A stretch of 58,199 nt of DNA from Mastigamoeba balamuthi (taxonomy: Eukaryota > Evosea > Mastigamoebida > Mastigamoebidae): the NCBI GenBank assembly GCA_902651635.1, contig CACRSC010000086.1, forward strand, positions 109,786-167,984. Direction: 5' to 3'. The notes below the pieces were generated by a model. It was not told where the DNA came from. It did no database searches and saw only the letters and a program-made list of their open reading frames with translations. Position 1 is the stretch's first letter; each line of letters opens with the position of its first letter. Positions 11,901 to 23,362 of this stretch are shown here, one piece after another. The translations under genes and the position numbers were made by a program.

Positions 11901-14047
11901 GTCCGCCGCCCGCTCGATAGGGCCGATGTGGTGCAATGCGTGCGAAACCAGAGCGCACATGGCGGGCTGTGAGAGGCACACGCCGGGGTCGAGCAGGAGG
12001 CAGCAGATCCTGCGCATCTGCTGCAGGGCGCCCGCGCGGAGGCACGTAAAGGTCTGCAGCGCCTTGGGCGCGACCAGCCAGTCGAGGAGCGTCCGCAGCT
12101 GCGACTGCTGTGCGATCCACCTGTTGGCTCTGTCCAGCGTCCTGGAACTGTCGCTGGCGTCTGAGACAAGCGCAACCCACTGCAGGTCCGAGGGGCACCC
12201 TGGCAGCTCCGGGGTGTAGAACAACTCGGTGAACCTCTGCGCGGGTGTGCCCTTGAATGGGTCGTGGGTGCCAGCGCCGCTGGTGCTCCACGTCATTATC
12301 TTGTGAACGTCGGGGCTCCACACACCCTGGGTGTTCCAGCAGAACAAATCCACCAAGGCCGGCGAGGGCTGTTTCGGCTCTTTGTCATCTGGACCCCACG
12401 ACAGGTCGACGTCCTCCACTGCCGCCGGCAGTTTGACGGTTCTGCCGACGTGCTGCCTCCAGGTCCTTCCGGCTTTGACTTCGAACGGGCTCATAGAGAA
12501 GGCGCTCGTGGACATAGTCATAGGGGCGCGAGGAAGGAGCATGTCCTGCGCCAGCCAGAGCAGCCTTCCGAGCCTCATAAGCACTGTGGGACCGGTCAGG
12601 AAGAACAGCACGTAGTTGGCGTCCTGGTCCGATGTTGGGAGGTTGAGAACGGTCATGGGAGGTGCCCTGTTTGCCTCCGCGATTGAGGACTCGAGCCCGT
12701 AGACTTGCCTCTGGCAGCGGCGTAACGACCGCGAGGTCCGGTTTTCGCTCGTCTCCTCTTCTCTGAGTTTCTCCTTGGCGACGCTCAGCTGTTCGCGGAG
12801 TGTGGCGAGTTGGTTCTTCCTCCGCTGTATCGTAACCCCGTGGTCAGCCTTGAGCTTGGCATCGATCTCTCGGAGATAGACTCTCCACACGGCCATCGTT
12901 TCGTCCTTGCTCGCAATGGCGTTGGCGAACCCCGACATGGACGCGGAGTCGCTCTCTCTCCAGAGAGTGCCGCTCCTCCGCGAGAACCTGAGAATGTACG
13001 ACGCCACGGCCTTGGCGGCATCGACCTCGGCCCTCTCGCGCAGCACCAAGCAGCCCATGCTCTCGTGGCTGATCGGCAGGCGGTAGTCGCCGACCTCGCT
13101 GTAGCCGTTGGTGGCGCATACGCGGTGGGCGAGGCACGCTGCAGCCCACACAACGAGCATCTCCTTGCTGCGCAGGTACGGCACACCGACGGCCAGGGCA
13201 TCGCTGCTCAGCTGCTGCTGCTGGGTCAGGAACGCCTCGAGAACCGATCTGTATCGCTGCACTGCCGCCACGATGCCATCGACCTCGGCGAGGGGCATTG
13301 TGCCCGCGCTGTCCCCGCCTGCAAGGAACGCCGTGCAGTGACTCCAGAACGTCTGCTCGATGGCGCGCAGCTTCAGGGGCGCCGAGCCCGACACGTCGCT
13401 GGACCACTCGCACACGCCCGCAAACGTGGGCAGCGCATCGCTGCTGGAGCCGCATTTGAAGGTCTTGACATTGCCGACGGCCCTGGCTGCGGCCGCGTGG
13501 TCGGTGACTCCCCTGGCAGCCGCGGCCTCAGCGGGCTGCACGGGAATCGGCACAGCCAGGGGGCGAGTGTGGGCCCTGGGGGACTTGGCGACCCCCGCGA
13601 GCTCCTCCGCGGGCGGGAGCGCAAACTTGGCGTCCTCAGCGGCCCTGTGGGAGCTCTGCAGCGCGTCCACCCTGCTGCGCATGCCCGCGCACCACTCGCC
13701 GAGGCCCTCGACCGCGTACCCCTCGGCGGCGAGGCTGTCGGACTCGGCCAGGAGCCTCGACAGCAGCGCCTGCGCCGTGTCGACGTCGCTCACGTGCTCG
13801 GCGCCGGAGCCTCTGCGCTTCGCGTCGGCAGCCTCGAGCTGCCCCACGTGGCGCTCCATCTCCCAGGCGTACAGATCGACAACAAGCTGCGCGCAGCGGG
13901 CCCGGGCAGCGCCCCTGTCGGTGCCGCACAGCTCCTCGAATGCGCACTGGACTGCCGCGCGGACCAGGCGCCCAGCCGGTGGCCCGTGCGGGGCCGCCTG
14001 TGTGCATGCCGACGTCGGTGAAGCCCGCCTTGGGGGGGCTCTTGGCG

Positions 14048-14078
<31 letters not shown>

Positions 14079-14793
14079 GCTGCTCGCCCCCCAGCGCCTG
14101 GACGGCGTCGAGGGCCAGGGCTGCCACGAAGCCGGGCGTCTTCTGGTGCCCCTGGTCGCCGGTGGAGGCGGTGCGCTGCCTGTCGCGCAGCTGCTGGGCC
14201 TCGCGGAGGCGCGCGCTGAACTGGTGGCTCCACTGCTGCAGCGTCGCGCCCACTCTCCGACGCTCACCAGCGCCGCCGACGAGGGCTCGGCGCAGTGCTC
14301 GCGCCTGGTCGCGGGGCCTTCGGGGGAGAAGCTGCTGTGGACCCGGTGCTGCCAGCCGTCGAGCCCCAGCACCGCCAGCCGCACGGGCATGGCCGCGTCG
14401 TCGTCCGGGTGCCCCAGCGGCTGCGAGCGCAGCACAGCGCAGCCGTAGTCGGGCAGCCACCGGACCACACGCGTCTCGAGCCACCTCAAGAGGCCGAGGA
14501 GCTCGTGGAACGTCAGCGGCAGGGCGGCAGCGGTGCTGTGCCCGGGGCGCGTGAGAGCGAAGCGGCCCTGGAAGTCGTTGATCAGGTGGTTGCCGAGGGA
14601 GCTCTGCAGCTCCTTCAGAGCAGCAGGCGACGACGAGGTCTCTGGGCCAGAGACAGGCAGGTGGCGCAGCTCGTTGGGCAGCACGAGGGCCGCTTTCGAA
14701 GCCTGTCGAGGCCAGACGGCGGCGGGCAGTCAGAGAGGGTCGCCACAAGTCGGTGGGCCCGGGTGGGTGGGGACGCACGGCGGTGGTGCTCAT
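5945..14793 (-). CDS. giant DUF3638/DUF3645-type protein, frame-disrupted in this sequence
   Basis: About 2,900 residues without evident introns. The family signature lies about two-thirds along: a Walker-A-like NMGLGKTR (near 9080-9110) and the DIVDESD...YELVY block (near 8690-8730), followed after 7282 by a C-terminal DUF3645-like part (ITLGTQMCKDKFMQGAGRMR, then DVLAW). These proteins occur in fungi, oomycetes and amoebae, usually near 3,000 residues; their biochemical role is not established. The reading frame breaks at four places. Near 14690, only an ATG in another frame (14793) precedes the conserved start. Near 14255 and 13985, offsetting shifts flank a segment that reads as poly-Gln in one frame and poly-Ser in the other. 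Near 7290, two bases appear missing in a G run. I cannot tell assembly errors from decay; the otherwise perfect 7-kb frame favours errors. Confidence 0.75.
14051..14085. repeat. CTG/CAG triplet repeat, poly-Gln in the DUF3638-type gene
   Basis: Eleven or so near-perfect triplets, with one TTG interruption. Read on the minus strand in the frame shared with the flanking protein-like sequence, they encode a Gln run. Confidence 0.8.
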
Positions 14794-15340
14794 TAGGAAA
14801 AAGAGGGAGTTGCGAGAACAAACAAGAACAAGCCGCTATCGATCGGGCACAGGCTCTGAGTTGTCTGAGCGAAAAATCGAGGGGAGGGGTGGGTGGGCGG
14901 TATTCCGCGACCCATTGGGTCACGCCCCTGGCAGTGACGTTGCTCCTCGCTGATTTCCTCAGAAAAAACAGAAACAGTGCTGAGTACACCAACCGCCGTT
15001 CGGCTGAGTTGGATCACCAGAATTGAAGGGGGAATGGTGGATCCTAATTGCAACAGGGAAGTGTGTGGTAGTGTGGAAGGCAGATGGGGAGATGTGCGGC
15101 GTGCAGCGCGACACACTCGAGCAAAGATACCACGTTTTGTTCCGCCGTGAGAAGATATCCGTTGGTCAGAAAAAGTGGTCGGCGCGAAACCGCCGTTATG
15201 CTCACGATGCTCACGGGTGAGGTGCGGTACTCTTCGCTTCCTTGCGCATGAGCGCTGCGTGCCGAATCAACTGCCGATCACTCCGCAGCCTGTACAGCGG
15301 TCCCAGACCACTGTACACTTTCAACTCCCTGTGTGTTCGA
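14794..15340. other. intergenic, promoter side of the DUF3638-type gene
   Basis: No convincing coding sequence. It holds the presumed promoter and 5' leader of the minus-strand giant gene. No TATA element or other defined motif stands out. Confidence 0.4.
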
Positions 15341-15351
15341 TGTTGCAAGAC

Positions 15352-15468
15352 GGGAATAGCCCCCCCCATTTCAATCTCTCAATTGGTTTATCCATCTTAG
15401 GATGGAATTCCGTGGAATTCTCACTGTTTTGGGATAGTTTTAAAAAGAGATTCTGGGGGGCTATTCCC
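15352..15468. repeat. imperfect inverted repeat, foldback or MITE-like
   Basis: The left arm starts GGGAATAGCCCCCC (15352) and continues toward AATCTCT. The right arm ends GGGGGGCTATTCCC (15455-15468) and is preceded by AGAGATT, so the arms pair over roughly 25 positions with a ~65-bp AT-rich loop. No transposase is evident and no clear target duplication was found. Confidence 0.55.
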
Positions 15469-15469
15469 A

Positions 15470-16134
15470 TTGGTGTTGACAGGGCTCTGGTGACCCTGAG
15501 TTCAACCCTGAGTTCAGGCATGGGGCATACGAGTGTGCACAGGAAAAAGCCCTTTCCCCCTCTTTGACCAGATAGAAGGGCCCATAGATATCATAGTTGT
15601 CTCACAGGTGGATGTAGGGTTTAATACCATGTCAGACAGACCATCAACCAATCTGACACTCCAACCAACCGGGTCAAAATGAAGCTGAATTCCAATTATC
15701 AGTTGTGGTATCGAAAAAGCTAGTCAAATGAAGCAGGAATCATTTGAAAGAGGACAACAGGAATTGTACTATAAGATTGGCAAATACAAAACACATACTA
15801 GGGCAGCAGCCATGGCCTGGGCAGCAGATGATAACTGTGAGCACTCTAACACCAGGTGGCATGAGAGGAGATAAGGTAGTGTGTGGTTGGTATTATGGCA
15901 GTGTGGGCATAGATGTGAGCCTTACATGAAAAAAACTGGATCAGACTTAAGCAGTTTGGCTTCTTTAGTATGGCAGCTGAAGATTGAGGAACTGATCTGA
16001 GAGCAGATAATCTGACATTTTGTTTTTGCTATTATGTAGAATAAAACTGAATCAGATTCCTATTATAGGAGATCTTTCATTATAGTACTTACAACTGTTA
16101 TACATGTGATACTAATAGGAATTATTGGTACTAA
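15470..16134. other. AT-rich non-coding region
   Basis: Much richer in A+T than the flanking gene blocks, with many stops in all frames. Nothing recognisable. Confidence 0.5.
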
Positions 16135-16663
16135 ATCTCATAATATCTTCAAATAGAAATAGAAATATCTTCGTTTCCCATTCCGCTACCAGTGAGGGAT
16201 GAGCCCTTTTGGGCCAGGGGCGTTGGGGGGGGGGTGTTATGGTGGGTGGTGTGTTTGGGGGGAGCGTGCATGTTGTGTGGCCTGGGGGGTGTAGTCAGGG
16301 GCGGTTCTAGGAGTACTGGTTCCAGAACCGCGTTCTGTTGTTGGATCCTCACCTTGTTTGTGTACGTGGTGAACATGCTGATTATGGTGTGGTTTCGATC
16401 AATGTTCAGGGTGTGTTGGTGTTTGAGGGCATTTTTTGATGACGGTAACGTCTGGCACTGTGACATTGGGTATGTCTGGTGTGGTTCTTTTATTAGCAGA
16501 TGGGGAAGGGGGTAGTGCTGCCTGGGGATTCCCTGGTGGTGTGGTTAGGGTAGTCTGGTGGTGCGGTACGGGAGCTGTGTGATGTGGTTTTGTTGGTTGT
16601 GGCCGGTTCAGTGTGATGGGTGCTTGCTGTGTGCCCTTGTGTTGCATCTCATAATATCTTCAA
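16135..16663. mobile_element. ~0.5-kb insertion flanked by 18-bp direct repeats
   Basis: ATCTCATAATATCTTCAA occurs at 16135-16152 and again at 16646-16663. The 493 bp between are strongly G/T-rich on the plus strand, unlike the AT-rich DNA either side. The pattern is that of an insertion with an 18-bp target-site duplication, as produced by non-LTR (LINE/SINE-like) retrotransposition. The minus strand holds 82- and 105-residue ORFs rich in Pro, Thr and His with no family resemblance. Read on the minus strand, the insert ends in a short A/T-rich simple stretch (TTTCTATTTCTAT) that could be its 3' tail. Confidence 0.6.
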
Positions 16664-18060
16664 TTACACTTTCTCTTTATAAATATGTACTACAGGTTTT
16701 CTTCTTAACAAGTAAGACAAATAAGTGAATTAAATATATGATCGCATAATTCTTTCTTACAAATATGAAAGAGACAGCAGAGAAGTGTATCTTCTTCTTA
16801 AGGTAACAATCCATACTCTGTTTCTCAGTCAGTAATTAGCCCAGTGCAGATACCAGTACTAATTCATTTGGTTACCATAAGACAGAGTCAGAAATAGCCA
16901 ACAGATTAGGTCACTCAGCAGGGTTCTAACAGAGGTCTGAAGAGAAACAAATAACAATACTCTCAGATAGCAGTAGTTGTTGTGATTATAGAACAGATTA
17001 GGTCTTCTAAAGAGGCAGGTAACTGAAGAGGAGGTTAGCTACTGAAACAGATTATTGCTGATTCTGTTATATCTCTAAATATTAGGGGGGGAGGGGTTAT
17101 TCCTGCAAATTTAATTCTCTATTCGTGCTTATGAAGAACATCAATGATGAGGCTGAGATGGCAGAGAAGGACTGCCTGGTCATAAGGAAGCACCTGCATA
17201 AGAAGGTCACTGTAATTAAGTTTACAGTTATGAGGCAGGTCCCTAAAAGTATGCACTGAGAGAAGGTACATATCCACTGCTAGGCAACTCCAGTTGGATC
17301 TCTAAGAAGAATGTCTCTAGTTCAACTCTTTCTGATCATGTTCAGTGCTGAGCTTATTGGTGTGACCCAGTTTGCATGCTGTTTTTACTGCTTCAGTGAT
17401 CATACTTAAGGTATGGGCCCTTCAGATGGCAAATTCAAAACAGAAATGACAGTACACTTCTACACCACCTCATAGACAAGCTAGCTAACCCTGCTGATAG
17501 TGAGCACCCAGAGTGCAGATGCCCTACAGCCCCTGAAGAATAAGCCAAGAGAAGGCCTGGTCCCCATGAACAAGTGACTGAATGCAGACTGACAGTATGA
17601 CATTGAGAATGAACAATAGCAGACAAATCTCCTGTAATGGAAAACCCCTGGACCAGAAACACATATCTGTGCATTACCTGCAGGCCCATGCCCTCCAGCA
17701 CATCCAAACTCCACTGCCCTCCTTCAGCCTGCCAAGAGCTGAATGGCAGATTGCACATGTAGCTATGTGGGGCCCATTAGCAGGCAAAAAAATGACTTAT
17801 GCAGTATGATACTGGGCCAGAGCAAGAGCCCTCTGATCATCAATGCCCTTTCAAGTGAACCCAGGGCATTGCCACACATGCTGGAAGACACAGACCTAGG
17901 TACTCCCATTGAATAAAGTGTCACGCTGGTGGCTGGACCGAAATGGCATGCTGATGACACTAACTGCACCATCTTCTGGACTGTGCTACTAGACTTATTC
18001 CAAGCTGTTTACAAAATCCATGTCACGGTAATGTGACATTCTTACAATGATACAAGTAGG
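16664..18060. other. AT-rich gene-poor region
   Basis: Low-complexity and frame-broken sequence. Parts (about 17130-17300 and 17560-17810) have protein-like stretches without any maintained frame, so this may be old element or gene debris. I recognise nothing specific. Confidence 0.4.
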
Positions 18061-18120
18061 GATCGCGGCACGAGAAAAAGGAGTAAATTGAAGCAATCCG
18101 GGCATAGTTATACCACTTGG

Positions 18121-18822
18121 TCAGAGCTGGTCGCCCTCGGCCAGGAAGCGTATGCTGACGACCGAGACGAAGCGCTCGTCGTCCAGGGGCGTGACGCGCT
18201 CGTCCTTGGCGACGATCCTCGCCTTGTCTGCGCCCTCTGCGAGCTGCTGCTGCTGCTCCCCGCCCCCCAGGATCTCCTCCGCCGTGAGGGGCCTCCTGCC
18301 CTTGTGCCTGGCCAGCCTCCTGCGCTTGGCAGCGCTGGGAGCAGCAGCCAGGCGCCTGCCCGTGGCCTCTGCGTAGAGGTGCGCGAGCCACGTGTGCAGG
18401 GGCCTGGCAGGGTCGACGCGGGGGTCGACAGACGACGCGGCTGCGCGGGGGCTGCGTGCCACGTAGCGCCAGACGGCGGCGCTGACGTCGGGGCGGCGCA
18501 CGACGGCGTAGAAGAGGGGCTCCCGCGACTCGTCCACCCCCACCACGACAGCCGCCTCCACCATCTCCCCGCTCTCTGCCTCCTCCTCCTCATCCTCCTC
18601 CTCCTCCTCCTGGGGCACCTCGTTTGCAGCACCCTCCTCCTCCTTCTCCTCCTCCTCTTGGTGCACCTCGTTTGCAGCGTCCCCGTCGTCGTCCTCTGCC
18701 TCCTCCTCAGCCTCGGGCTCGGAGGGCTCCTCCGCGGGGCGCTTGGCGCGGGGGATGGGCTCGGGGGAGGACGGGGCGGAGGCCTCTTCGCCCGAGTGGT
18801 GGCTCTCGTCGTCGCTCGACAT
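18121..18822 (-). CDS. acidic, probably nuclear protein of unknown family
   Basis: A single exon of 233 codons from ATG 18822. The N-terminal ~110 residues are Ser/Glu/Asp-rich, starting MSSDDES with a basic IPRAKRP patch and several Glu-rich runs separated by a repeated AANEVxQEEEE unit. The C-terminal ~120 residues are more ordered and include a basic KRRRLARHKGRR stretch that could be a nuclear signal. I do not recognise the fold. It is transcribed divergently from the ERCC6L2 gene and shares a ~420-bp promoter interval, so co-regulation is possible but not shown. Confidence 0.6.
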   Translation of the reverse strand: MSSDDESHHSGEEASAPSSPEPIPRAKRPAEEPSEPEAEEEAEDDDGDAANEVHQEEEEKEEEGAANEVPQEEEEEDEEEEAESGEMVEAAVVVGVDESREPLFYAVVRRPDVSAAVWRYVARSPRAAASSVDPRVDPARPLHTWLAHLYAEATGRRLAAAPSAAKRRRLARHKGRRPLTAEEILGGGEQQQQLAEGADKARIVAKDERVTPLDDERFVSVVSIRFLAEGDQL

Positions 18823-19169
18823 GCTCGCGGGGGTATTGGCGCGCAAAACGGTAGGAGCAGAGACAACTGAGGGAGCGAGCCCCTGATTTCCGGATCTTCT
18901 CGTCGGGGCACGCCACATCACACCCACCGCGCACGCGCTCCGCGGCAGAGAAGCGCAGTGCATGTGGCAGGGAGCAGCGACTGCAGGGCCATCGGATGGA
19001 GGTGTGTGGTGGACCTGAGCGAATCCTGGCTCTCTGAATCCTACAAATCTGGCAATTGTGCACAGAGAGCCCACACACAGCAGTGCAGTAGTGCCCCTGT
19101 GCCCCTGTGCCCCTGTGCGGCAGCAGTGCGCCAGCAGCAGCAGAGCCCACAACCCCCGCGAGACACCGC

Positions 19170-19208
<39 letters not shown>

Positions 19209-19245
19209 GGCCACAGCAGGAGAGGGCAGAGGCAGCGCAGGCGCG
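18823..19245. promoter_or_regulatory. shared promoter/leader interval of two divergent genes, with a CAG repeat
   Basis: It separates ATG 18822 (-) from ATG 19246 (+). It contains a short tandem CCCCTGTG repeat near 19096-19115 and a (CAG)n run of about 12 units near 19170-19206, presumably in the ERCC6L2 5' leader. No defined core promoter motif is visible. Confidence 0.4.
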
Positions 19246-19753
19246 ATGGAGGTGGAGGGCATGGACTCGGCGTCGCCGGTGGTCTTCCGCATGTCGCAGC
19301 GCTCGTCGCCCTCGTCGCCCTCGTCGGAGCGCTCTCTCAGCTCCCTCAGCTCCCTCTCCCTCCCCCCCGCCCCGCCCGACGCCGCCGCCGTCCCCGCCGA
19401 CAACAGCCACCAGACCCCTGCGCCCCCTGTGCCCCCGGGCCTCTGCTCCGCCGACCCCATCCTCCTCAGCGGTCTGCCCGCCCTCTGCTCTGCTCTGCTC
19501 TGCTCTCCTCTCGGCTCACGTCGCATCGCTTGAGAGATCCCCCCATTCCCGTTATTTGACAGATTCACCCGCAATATCTCTGCCAGACGACGACGACGAC
19601 GCCGACAACCACCACAGGCAGCAGCAGCAGCAGCAGCGGGGCGCCAAGCGGCAGGCGCCCCAGGAGGAAGCAGAGGGGCCGCTGCCGCTGCGCGCGCCCA
19701 AGCGCAGGCGGGGGAGCAGCGGTGGTGGTGGTGCCACGTGCGATGACATCGCA

Positions 19754-19797
<44 letters not shown>

Positions 19798-22700
19798 GGG
19801 GCTGGCGCTGGTGGGGACGGCCGAGGGGCGGGAGGCGATGGAGCGGCTGGCGGGGATGGGGTACGGGGCGGGGGTCGTGCGGGCAGCGCTGGCCGCCTCG
19901 CGCTCCGTCGACGAGGCCGTCTCCATCCTCGCCGCCAGCCCCCGCAGGTCGCAGCTGCGCCCCCCCAGCAGCAGCTCCCGCCCCGTCGCCCCCGCTCCTG
20001 CTGCCGCTCCTGCCGCTGCTGCTGCCGCTGCGGGCGGGGCCCCCAGGCCGTTTGCGCAGCTGCACTTGGCGTTCGCAAAGGCCCCGAGGAAGCAGCGCCA
20101 GGCTCTGCCCCCTGCTGTGGCTCCTGCCCCTGCCCCTGCCTCTGCACCTGCCCCTGCTCCTGCTGCTGCACCGCAGAGCACGCCTTGCAATGCTTGCGCC
20201 GGCAGCGACGACGACGACTGCGCTGTGACGAGCCCGCCAGCCAGGGCGCCCGAGCCAGCGGTGCTCCGCAAGCCCCACGCCAGCCACGACGACGATGACT
20301 GCGCTGTGACCGGCCAGAGGACCTTGGCGGCGGCAGCAGCAGCGCCAGCAGCGCCGCAGAAGCAGCGGGGCGAGGGAGAGGGCGAGGGCGAGGAGGAGGA
20401 GGAGGAGACGACGGCTGCGGCGTACGACAGCGCGGCGGCCGCGGGGCTGCGGAGCAAGGCGTCGGAGCCGCTGGTGCTGAGCGAGCCCGGGGCGACGCCC
20501 GTGGTGGCCGTGGACCCCGCGATCGCCAGCAAGCTGATGGACTTCCAGCGCGAGGGCGTGCGCTTCCTCTGGCGCCTCTACGCGGGCAACACGGGCGGCA
20601 TCCTCGCCGACGACATGGGCCTCGGCAAGACCGTCCAGACCATCGCCTTCTGCAGCGCCGTCCTGGGCCCCGCGGCCGCCACGCACGGCACGCTGCTGCG
20701 CCTCTTCAACAGGGGCGCCCGCGCGGCGGCAGCGGCGGCGACCGCCCGAGGGCGAGGGCGGCGGGGCAGCGCGGAGCTCGGGGCCGATACTGCTGGTGGT
20801 GCCGGCGGGGGTCATCGAGCAGTGGGTGCGCGAGTTCCAGCGGTGGCTGCGCATGCAGGTGCACGTGTTCCACGGGCCCGACAGGCTGGCGACGCTCAAG
20901 GCGGTGCGCGGCAGGCCCAAGGTCGTCGTGGCCAGCTACGACACGTTCCGCATCGACTTTGACGCGGTCAACGCGGTGCGCTGGGAGTGCATCGTCTTTG
21001 ACGAGGTGCACAAGGTCAAGAACAAGGAGACGCTGGGCGCGCGCTGCTGCAAGGGCCTCGCGACGCTGCGCCGCATCGGCCTGACGGGCACGGTGATGCA
21101 GAACGACTTTGACGAGCTCTGGGCGCTCGTCGACTTCACGACGCCCGGCTTCCTCGGCACGCTCGACGAGTTCCGCCGCGGCTACGTGGCGCCCATCAAG
21201 AGCGGCCAGCGCCACGGCGCCGCCGTCGCAGAGGTCGCGCGCGGGAGGGCCGCCGCCCGGAGGCTCGCGCGGCGGCTGCAGCGCGTGGTGCTGCGGCGGG
21301 ACAAGCGCGAGGTGCGGGCGCTGCTGCCGGGCAAGGACGACAACGTGGTCTTCTGCAAGATGGCGCCGCTGCAGATGCGCTGCTACCGGCGCCTGCTCGA
21401 CTCGCCCGTCTTCAAGACGCTCTACCTCATGTGCTCCAAGTGCCCCTGCAAGTCCGTGCATACACACACACACACACACACGGCACACAGCGAGCAGTGC
21501 TGGTCGTCTGACGCCCGGCGGCCAGCTCGGGGCAGTCGATGGCCGAGTGCAGGTGGTGCGGCAACGGCGTGCAGGTGCCGCTGCCCGGCATCAACTGGAA
21601 GCAGGAGGCGCTGCCCGCCATCACGCGCCTGCAGAAGCTGGCCAACCGTGCGCGCCAGCACCGGTCTCCTGCGCCCCCCTGAACTGACCCCCCGCGGCGC
21701 AGACGTGCTGCTGATGAGGCCGTCGGAGAAGGAGGAGGACGCGGCCAAGCGGCAGCGCGACGAGGAGGTGTGCGCGGCGGCGTGGGGCGAGGACAGGGAG
21801 GAGATCGAGCGGCTGGCGGCGGCGGGCGGGGCCGAGGACGGCGAGGGGGCGCAGCTGTGCGGGAAGCTGGCGGTGCTGCACTGCATACTGCGCAAGCTGC
21901 AGAACAAGGGCCGCAAGGCGCTGCTGTTCACGCACATGACGCGGACGCTGGACCTGCTGGAGCGGTCGCTGCGGGCGCGGGGCATCGGGTACGAGCGCAT
22001 GGACGGCAGCGTGCCGGTCATGCAGCGCCAGCGCACGATCGACCGGTTCAGCGCGTCGGCGCGGGCGATGGTGTTCCTGCTGAGCATCAAGGTGGCCAAC
22101 CTGGGCTTCAACATCCCCGCGGCCAGCGCCGTCGTCATCTTCGAGCCCGACTGGAACCCCTCGCTGGACCTGCAGGCGCAGGACAGGGCCTACCGCTACG
22201 GCCAGACGCAGCACACGTCGGTCTACCGGCTGGTGACGGCGGGCAGCGTCGAGGAGGTCATGTACGACCGCCAGGTCTACAAGCACCAGCTCGCGGAGCT
22301 CGGCCTCGAGGGCAAGTGCAGCAGGCGCTACTTTGACGGCGTCGCCGGCGTCAAGGGCAGCGAGGGCGAGCTCTGGGGCATGGCCAACCTCTTCCGCTTC
22401 AGCGCCTCGGACGAGGTCATGACCGGCCAGATCCTCCGCAGGGCCCACAAGGCCGAGTCCAAGCTCACCCAGCTCGCCTCCGCCGCCGGCCCCGGCGCCG
22501 ACAACGAGGGCGGCCAGCAGCAGGCGCGGTCCGAGGTGCAGGCGCTCTTCGACCCCGCGCTGCTCGAGGGCGGCGCCGGCGACGACGACGCGGCCGAGGG
22601 GGCGGCGGACGGCGGGGGCGGCGCGGCGACGGCCGGGGTGCTGTACGCGGTGCGGCACACGGACGTGGTCGACGAGTCCGAGTACGAGAAGCGGCTGAGC

Positions 22701-23018
22701 GAGCAGGCCATCGGGGACCTCGAGAGCGAGCAGCGGCGCAGCGCCATGCTCGAGGCCGCCACCGCGCAGGGGCGCCTCGTGCGCTCGATGCCCCCGAGGG
22801 CCCTCTTCTCCGCCCCGGCCCCTGCGGCCAGGCAGCAGCAGCAGCCCCTGAGCGTGGCGCGGATGCAGGCCGAGCAGCAGAGGGCCACGGCGGCGCTGGT
22901 GGACAACATCGCGATACTGGCGGCGTCGATGGGCAGGAAGATCGAGCTGCCGCCGAACCCCACGATGCAGCAGCTCACCGCCGTCCTGGCGGAGCTAACA
23001 CAGCACCTGAGACACTGA
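19246..23018 (+). CDS. ERCC6L2: SNF2-family DNA-dependent ATPase, ERCC6L2-like
   Basis: Model: 19246-19471, 19587-20659, 20733-21451, 21526-21647, 21703-23018, giving 1,151 codons with all phases consistent. Motifs: DDMGLGKT (Walker A), a DEVHKVKN helicase box, GLTGTVMQN, and QAQDRAYRYGQ. After the ATPase core comes RRYFDGVAG...GELWGMANLFRF, which closely follows the ERCC6L2-specific post-helicase segment and separates it from CSB/ERCC6. LANHVLL is restored only by splicing the 55-nt intron. The N terminus has poly-Asp and a UBA-like helix bundle (EGREAMERLAGMGYGAG...), plus two DDDDCAVT repeats; human ERCC6L2 has a Tudor-type N terminus instead. Intron 3 holds a (CA)n microsatellite. Intron 2 (20660-20732) is the least certain; a frameshift is the alternative. 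The family acts in end-joining and transcription-coupled DNA repair. Confidence 0.85.
21460..21482. repeat. (CA)n microsatellite in an ERCC6L2 intron
   Basis: About ten ACAC units inside the 74-nt third intron (21452-21525), just after the 5' splice site. Confidence 0.8.
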
Positions 23019-23362
23019 CACTCCAGGCACAGCACACCAACCCAACTAGTTATTCCCCCTGCCCTGTACACACCACGCTTCTCCTGCCGCTCCTGCTGCC
23101 CCGCTTTGCGCTGAGCTCGGGGGGGTGCGGGCGCTGTCTGCGAGCTCACCGCAAGAATGGACTGGGCGACAGAACGCAGGGCAGGCCTCTACGGGCTCGT
23201 GGTGGCTCAGCCCAGACTTAGTGCACACTCCTAGGACTCTCTCTATGGCGCAGGGAGGCCACCGACGACAACGACAACCCAACAGAGAGCAGAGGACCAC
23301 CGTGCAACAAAGAGAAAACTGCGAGGTTGCGAGGGGGAGGGAGGGGGTCTGTGGGCGGTGTC
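23019..23362. other. 3' intergenic between convergent ERCC6L2 and FCF1
   Basis: Non-coding spacer of about 340 bp holding both 3' ends. No AATAAA signal is evident. Confidence 0.4.

Noticed and set aside
15023-15220. 65-codon plus-strand ORF
   Set aside because: No coding bias, no relative and no splice context.
20660-20712. 53-nt intron in ERCC6L2 ending at AG 20711-20712
   Set aside because: The length suits other introns but the phases do not match; AG 20731-20732 does.
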